Program-made: the position numbers and the translations under genes | Part shown: piece by piece, positions 60,131 to 64,000 of the stretch | How the letters are laid out: each line of letters begins with the position of its first letter | How positions within the stretch are numbered: the stretch's first letter is position 1 | Source of the DNA: Alphaproteobacteria bacterium | GTDB lineage: Bacteria; Pseudomonadota; Alphaproteobacteria; GCA-016699305 | Reading direction: 5' to 3' | Assembly: GCA_016699305.1 (NCBI GenBank) | Contig: CP064970.1 | Span: forward strand, 1,364,001-1,428,000 | DNA length: 64,000 bases | Notes under the pieces: generated by a model | What the model was told of the DNA's origin: nothing | Databases searched by the model: none | The model's input: the letters and a program-made list of their open reading frames with translations, nothing else

Positions 60131-61707
60131 TGGACATGATCACGTCGAATCGCGTGCGCGGTATCGTTGCGCTTTCTCTGTCCATCCCGTTGGTGGTGGC
60201 CGGGTGTCGCACAGAAGAAATTCAAAAAACGATAGACGAGCGCGCAGCTGTTGCCGCTGAAGGAGTCGATCGCGCCCGCCAGCCGGCCCCTGCCTTGCGG
60301 CATCGTCCGCTGGAAGTCATTGACGCCGTATGGGCCGGTAATCAGTCGGTTTATATGCAGCATGGTCAGCCGCTTCCTTCTCGGTGGGAAGGTTCACGAT
60401 CGGTCGCTTTGGTTTCTGCCGCTCCCATGGAGTTGCCGGAAATCATTGGTCAGATATCAGCCCAAACGGGTATCCCTTTGCGCATGATTGACGGCGCAGG
60501 TGAGACGGCCTCTAAGGGATCCGAGGCGGGTGACTCCAGCGGCGTTCGCCTGGCTTACGAGGGATCTCTCTCAGGTCTTTTGAACTATGTCAGCAGCCGC
60601 TTTGGCGTGTCATGGCGCTACGATGGCTCGGCGATCACGCTCTCGAAGTTTGAGACGCGCGTCTTCGTGATGGAGGCTATGCCCGGCAAGCAGACTTTCG
60701 AGGATGGTATCCAGGACGAAACAACGACGACCAGCAGTACCAGCACGGTCACGTCGTCGCTAGGCGGCACCAACACCCTCAAGCAAAATTCCAAGATGAA
60801 GGCCGATTTGGACTTCTGGCAGGATGTGGGTGAGACCCTCAACACCGTCATGGGTGGCGTGGGTAGCTATCGCGTGTCGCCGACCACGGGTACGGTGACG
60901 GTCGTGACGACGCCAGACCTGATGCGCATCGTCGCTCGCTATCTGGAAGAAGAGAACAAGCGCCTCTCGCGCCAGGTGGCCATCAATGTTGAAATCTATT
61001 CGGTCGAATTGGGATCGGATGAAGATTTCAACGCCAACTTCAGCACGGCTTTGAAGCGCCTCAGCGGTTTTGGAGCAAATTTCGTGGGGCCCAGCGCGGC
61101 GGCCATTACAGGGGCTAGCTCGTTGAATGTGGCGATCCTGAACCCGGACACGGTGGGTCAAGTGGGCGGCATCTTTAAGATGCTCTCGACCATGGGTAAT
61201 GTGGCGCGTGTGGCGCAGTTCCCCATGACGACCCTCAACAACCGCACGGTATCTCGACGCATCGGACGCGACATCAGCTATCTGCAGTCTTCTCAATCGA
61301 CCATCTCGGGAGATTTGCAGACGACGACTTTGACGCCGGGCGCGGTGCGTGATGGGTTCTCTCTGCAGCTGACCCCGCGTCTGCTGCCGGATGGACGCAT
61401 TATGATGCAGTACTCGCTGAGCCTGATCGACCTGATCAAGATATCTTCGTTCAGCAGTTCCGACTCATCGATCCAGTTGCCTGAGACATCGAACCGTATC
61501 TTTGTCCAGCAAAGCAAGCTGCGCAGCGGATCGACGTTGCTTTTGGCGGGATATGATCAAGATACCTCGACCATGGTCAATCAGGGCGTGGGTGACCCGA
61601 ACAACATCTTCTTGGGCGGGGATCAACGCAATCAGAAGTCTCGCTCGGTGATGTTCATTGCCATGACACCGCAAGAGCTGAGAGATCCTCGTGAGGAGAG
61701 CGATTGA
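60130..61707 (+). CDS. pilN: Type IVB pilus secretin lipoprotein PilN
   Basis: A 525-residue outer-membrane secretin. Residues 1-27 form a lipoprotein signal (VVAGC). The N domains precede a Ser/Thr-rich loop (DETTTTSSTSTVTSS), and a C-terminal secretin domain follows (VAINVEIYSVELGSDEDFNANF, TTLNNRTVSRRIGRDISYLQS, PGAVRDGFSLQLTPRLLPDGRIMMQYSLSLIDL, SGSTLLLAGYDQ). The layout matches PilN of R64-like thin pili and BfpB-type secretins. The stop overlaps the pilO2 ATG (TGATG). Confidence 0.92.
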   Translation: MDMITSNRVRGIVALSLSIPLVVAGCRTEEIQKTIDERAAVAAEGVDRARQPAPALRHRPLEVIDAVWAGNQSVYMQHGQPLPSRWEGSRSVALVSAAPMELPEIIGQISAQTGIPLRMIDGAGETASKGSEAGDSSGVRLAYEGSLSGLLNYVSSRFGVSWRYDGSAITLSKFETRVFVMEAMPGKQTFEDGIQDETTTTSSTSTVTSSLGGTNTLKQNSKMKADLDFWQDVGETLNTVMGGVGSYRVSPTTGTVTVVTTPDLMRIVARYLEEENKRLSRQVAINVEIYSVELGSDEDFNANFSTALKRLSGFGANFVGPSAAAITGASSLNVAILNPDTVGQVGGIFKMLSTMGNVARVAQFPMTTLNNRTVSRRIGRDISYLQSSQSTISGDLQTTTLTPGAVRDGFSLQLTPRLLPDGRIMMQYSLSLIDLIKISSFSSSDSSIQLPETSNRIFVQQSKLRSGSTLLLAGYDQDTSTMVNQGVGDPNNIFLGGDQRNQKSRSVMFIAMTPQELRDPREESD

Positions 61708-62972
61708 TGACCAACGGGGTCGTCAGTATTGGACGGCGCGACTACGCAGTTAATCTGTATTGGCAGATTAGCCCCAGTGGTCGCGTCCTTCAGTCGGCAA
61801 GGGAAGCCGCAAGGCAGTCTTCGCCGCCGACAGAATTTGTCGCCGTTCGAGCTGAAAATCGTTCTGGGCGCGTGCCACAATTTGGCTTGGGGCAAAATGC
61901 CTTGGGTCATCGTCAAGGTCTGCCCTCATTGGCAGGGACCTTGGCTGAGTCCTATCCAGGTTCGTGGGCCGGCGCATTCCGTTTGCGTGAGGGCATATGC
62001 GTTATCATTGTTCGCGAGGATCTCATCACCCCTGATGGCGATGCGATCTACGAGGATGAAAACGAAGCTCGGCAGCGTCTGATTCAGGAAGTCAATTTAG
62101 GCGGATTGCAAAGAGTTTATGCGCCTGAGGGATGGTCCATCCCTTCGATCGACTCGACACCTTTGGCCCTTTTGCTTCAGGGGCGCGCTGAATGCACTCT
62201 TAAGCCGGTTGAAGTTTCTCGGCAGGCTGTGGTGGCGACGGTCGTTGTGGCCTTATTGTTGGGCGGCGGCGTGGTCGCGTGGAACCTTTGGCAGGCCGAA
62301 CAGCGCCGTGCCGATCAGGAACGTATGGCGCGTCAGGAGCAGGAATCCCAGCTTCAGAAAAAGAATTATAATGGATTGACGACGGAAGAGGTTTATCCGC
62401 CGTGGCCACGCACATGGGAAATGAGCCCACGTGCGACTGAATGGTTGCAGGCTTGCATGGATGCGCTAAGAACGCTTCCTGTCGGCGTTGCCGGATGGCA
62501 AGCGGGGGATATGTCCTGTGTCGATGGTGCCGCCAGTGTAACATGGACGCGTGCGGCAGGGCCGGCAGAATTGCCGCCGGGGGCAGAGCCTCCAACGATG
62601 TTGTCGAATCAGTGGCAAGGCACGGTTCCTGTGAAAATGCCGCCCGAGCGTGGTGCAGAGGAATTGTGGGGCAACAGGCAGGTACAACAGACATTCCTTA
62701 ATCGGAATTGGGAATTGTCGGAACTGAGCTTGCAGCCGGATGATCCTGTGCCGCCGCCGAAAGTACCGGACGGCTATGTGGGCGAGCTGCCTCCACCACC
62801 GCCACCACCTGAATGGGTGAAATACAAGGTTGTCTTCAAGTTTATGGGGACGCCTTGGGCGAACATGCAAAGCTTTGTAGATGTGCCGGGGTTAGTTGTG
62901 AAGACTGTCAAAACAACATCCGGCTCCTGGACAATGGAGGGAATGATTTATGAGAAGCGCCATGAAAAATAA
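61707..62972 (+). CDS. Type IVB pilus protein PilO2-like
   Basis: 421 residues: a cytoplasmic ~180-residue N-terminal part (YAVNLYWQISPSG, ICVIIVREDLITPDGDAIYEDENEARQRL), one membrane segment near 175-195 (VVATVVVALLLGGGVVAWNLW) and a periplasmic C-terminal part with a Pro-rich turn. This is the topology of the inner-membrane PilO2 protein of R64-type pili. It overlaps the pilP-like gene by 23 bp. Confidence 0.85.
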   Translation: MTNGVVSIGRRDYAVNLYWQISPSGRVLQSAREAARQSSPPTEFVAVRAENRSGRVPQFGLGQNALGHRQGLPSLAGTLAESYPGSWAGAFRLREGICVIIVREDLITPDGDAIYEDENEARQRLIQEVNLGGLQRVYAPEGWSIPSIDSTPLALLLQGRAECTLKPVEVSRQAVVATVVVALLLGGGVVAWNLWQAEQRRADQERMARQEQESQLQKKNYNGLTTEEVYPPWPRTWEMSPRATEWLQACMDALRTLPVGVAGWQAGDMSCVDGAASVTWTRAAGPAELPPGAEPPTMLSNQWQGTVPVKMPPERGAEELWGNRQVQQTFLNRNWELSELSLQPDDPVPPPKVPDGYVGELPPPPPPPEWVKYKVVFKFMGTPWANMQSFVDVPGLVVKTVKTTSGSWTMEGMIYEKRHEK

Positions 62973-63813
62973 CTCCCGCATGCTGTCCGTGATCGGAAGC
63001 GCCGCCACTGTGGCCGTTGCCCTGTTCGCTGCCCAGGCCATGGCTCAGCCTGTTGATCTGGCTCCGAATTCCAATGCGGCACCTTCGGTCCAGGTCCCGG
63101 CCGTTCCCCAAGCTCAGGCTCCTGGCGTGCAGCCCTCTATGGGCCAAGCTCCATCCGGAGCAATGCCCATGGGTCCAGCGCCAGTCCCGGTAGGACCGAA
63201 TGCGGCAGCGCCTGGTGCGGTGCCTCCTGTCGATCCTTTGTCTCCGATGGGCGAAGGTCCGGTCATTCCGCCTTCCACCAAAGATGTTGTGACAGGACTT
63301 CAAGGCGCGAAGATTGTCTCTTTGGAAGACGTGACCAAAGCGCAGGATTCCTTGGCGCGGCTGCAGTTGCTGCTTGAGATTGAAGAGAAGTTGTTGCAGA
63401 TCGAAAAAGTCCGTAATGATCGTAAAAAGGAAGCATCGGGTGGTGGTATTGCCGGCATGATTCCGGCCGCTACTCTGCAGATGGCCCCGCCTCCGGTTGT
63501 CGACCAGATGCCTGCTTCTTCCTCACGCGGCGCTGTCAAACGCTATCGCCCTTCGGATGACGAAGTCGATGATCCTGAGATGAAGGCCTATAAGGTTGAT
63601 CAAATCACCGGCGTCGAAGGTCGTTATCAGGCGCTTATGTCTTCGGAAGATGGCAAGGTTATCCCGGTCCGTGCGGGTGATAAGCTGCCCGATGGCACGA
63701 TGGTCCGTTCTGTGACCTTGCAAGGTGTGATGGTCAAGCATGGAAGAAAGACAGAGCTGCTGAGCGTGCAGACTTCATCCCGCTTGATCACGGGCGTTCG
63801 CAGCCAAGATTAA
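62950..63813 (+). CDS. Type IVB pilus protein PilP-like
   Basis: A 287-residue exported protein: signal peptide at about 1-32, a long Pro/Ala/Val-rich linker to residue ~110, a helical coiled part (SLARLQLLLEIEEKLLQIEKVRNDRKKE) and a C-terminal beta domain (YQALMSSEDGKVIPVRAGDKLPDGTMVRSVTLQGVMVKHGRKTELL), as in PilP of type IVB pili. ATG 62950 has GGAGGGA upstream. It is followed by a strong terminator, so the operon seen here ends at pilP. Confidence 0.85.
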   Translation: MRSAMKNNSRMLSVIGSAATVAVALFAAQAMAQPVDLAPNSNAAPSVQVPAVPQAQAPGVQPSMGQAPSGAMPMGPAPVPVGPNAAAPGAVPPVDPLSPMGEGPVIPPSTKDVVTGLQGAKIVSLEDVTKAQDSLARLQLLLEIEEKLLQIEKVRNDRKKEASGGGIAGMIPAATLQMAPPPVVDQMPASSSRGAVKRYRPSDDEVDDPEMKAYKVDQITGVEGRYQALMSSEDGKVIPVRAGDKLPDGTMVRSVTLQGVMVKHGRKTELLSVQTSSRLITGVRSQD

Positions 63814-63894
63814 AACGCGGAAGAGGCCAAAGCTGAAGTTGATCGGCTTGTTGGCTCTCGGTCTTCCCATGTTGGTGACACGTTGTTGAGCTTT

Positions 63895-63930
63895 CATGCC
63901 CACCTCTAAAAGGTGGGCATGTTTGTTTTT
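63895..63930 (+). terminator. Intrinsic terminator after pilP
   Basis: CATGCCCACCT/AGGTGGGCATG stem with a 5-nt loop followed by TTTGTTTTTG. Confidence 0.88.
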
Positions 63931-64000
63931 GTCTGCCCATGATGGCCACGGCTTTTCTGATCTATCTGGTTGATCCCCGCGCAAACTTGACGTAGTTGTT

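Noticed and set aside
1..64000. Insertion sequences, integrases, transposases or a CRISPR array
   Set aside because: No transposase, integrase or repeat-spacer array was seen on either strand, despite signs of gene gain.

Overview
The window is about 64 kb of a GC-rich Gram-negative chromosome, almost certainly an alphaproteobacterium. Supporting marks are the mnmG-rsmG-parA-parB-holA block with a parS site, the HdaA-type DnaA-like protein, a GcrA-like regulator with a C-terminal zinc ribbon, flbD inside the fliF operon, a DUF3576 lipoprotein, a Porin_4-like porin and FlhF/FlhG. The genus cannot be fixed from the sequence; a Rhodospirillales-like lineage is a reasonable guess.

Layout. 1-5785: tRNA modification, rRNA methylation, chromosome partition and replication (mnmG end, rsmG, parA, parB, holA), interrupted by an unrecognised HExxH protein. 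5786-13000: small hypotheticals, tRNA-Pro, DUF192, an ABC-type AAA_13 ATPase (possible RloC/PrrC-like defence protein) cleanly inserted in an operon, an acyl-CoA ligase and a two-domain cold-shock protein. 13112-19176: hdaA, a DUF2066 protein, ndk, a Nudix gene between direct repeats, dacC, tmk, holB. 19173-23100: accessory stretch with tRNA-Leu, unknown genes, an XRE-type regulator and a probable cyclodipeptide synthase. 23199-28839: DUF58 / DUF4159 / VWA-like membrane operon. 28840-33342: LexA-like box, candidate small RNA, phage-tail-fibre-like genes, an ankyrin membrane protein and a HEAT-like protein. 33360-41341: lipoprotein, porin, a possible ADP-ribosyltransferase-like protein, prfB with its programmed frameshift, murJ, a DUF6647-like protein. 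41728-42978: a second tail-fibre-like gene. 43115-53746: flagellar operon on the minus strand, read as fliF-fliG-fliH-fliN-flbD-flhA-flhF-flhG-fliK-like. 53845-58760: dprA, plsY, GcrA-like gene, uppS, cdsA. 59087-63813: type IVB (R64 thin-pilus-like) genes for a TcpQ-like protein, PilN secretin, PilO2 and PilP.

The housekeeping operons are compact, with many 1-4 bp stop/start overlaps. Accessory genes, often AT-richer, sit at operon junctions. Three of them (AAA ATPase, Nudix, ankyrin) lie between short direct repeats. In two cases the repeat is the duplicated 3' end of the preceding gene, which suggests a common way of gene gain.

The strongest candidates for an undescribed system are (a) the divergent cyclodipeptide synthase with its own XRE/TrmB-like regulator and a palindromic operator, (b) the AAA_13 ATPase whose insertion duplicated a stop/RBS/start coupling signal, and (c) the SOS-box / small-RNA / tail-fibre arrangement at 28.8-30.6 kb.
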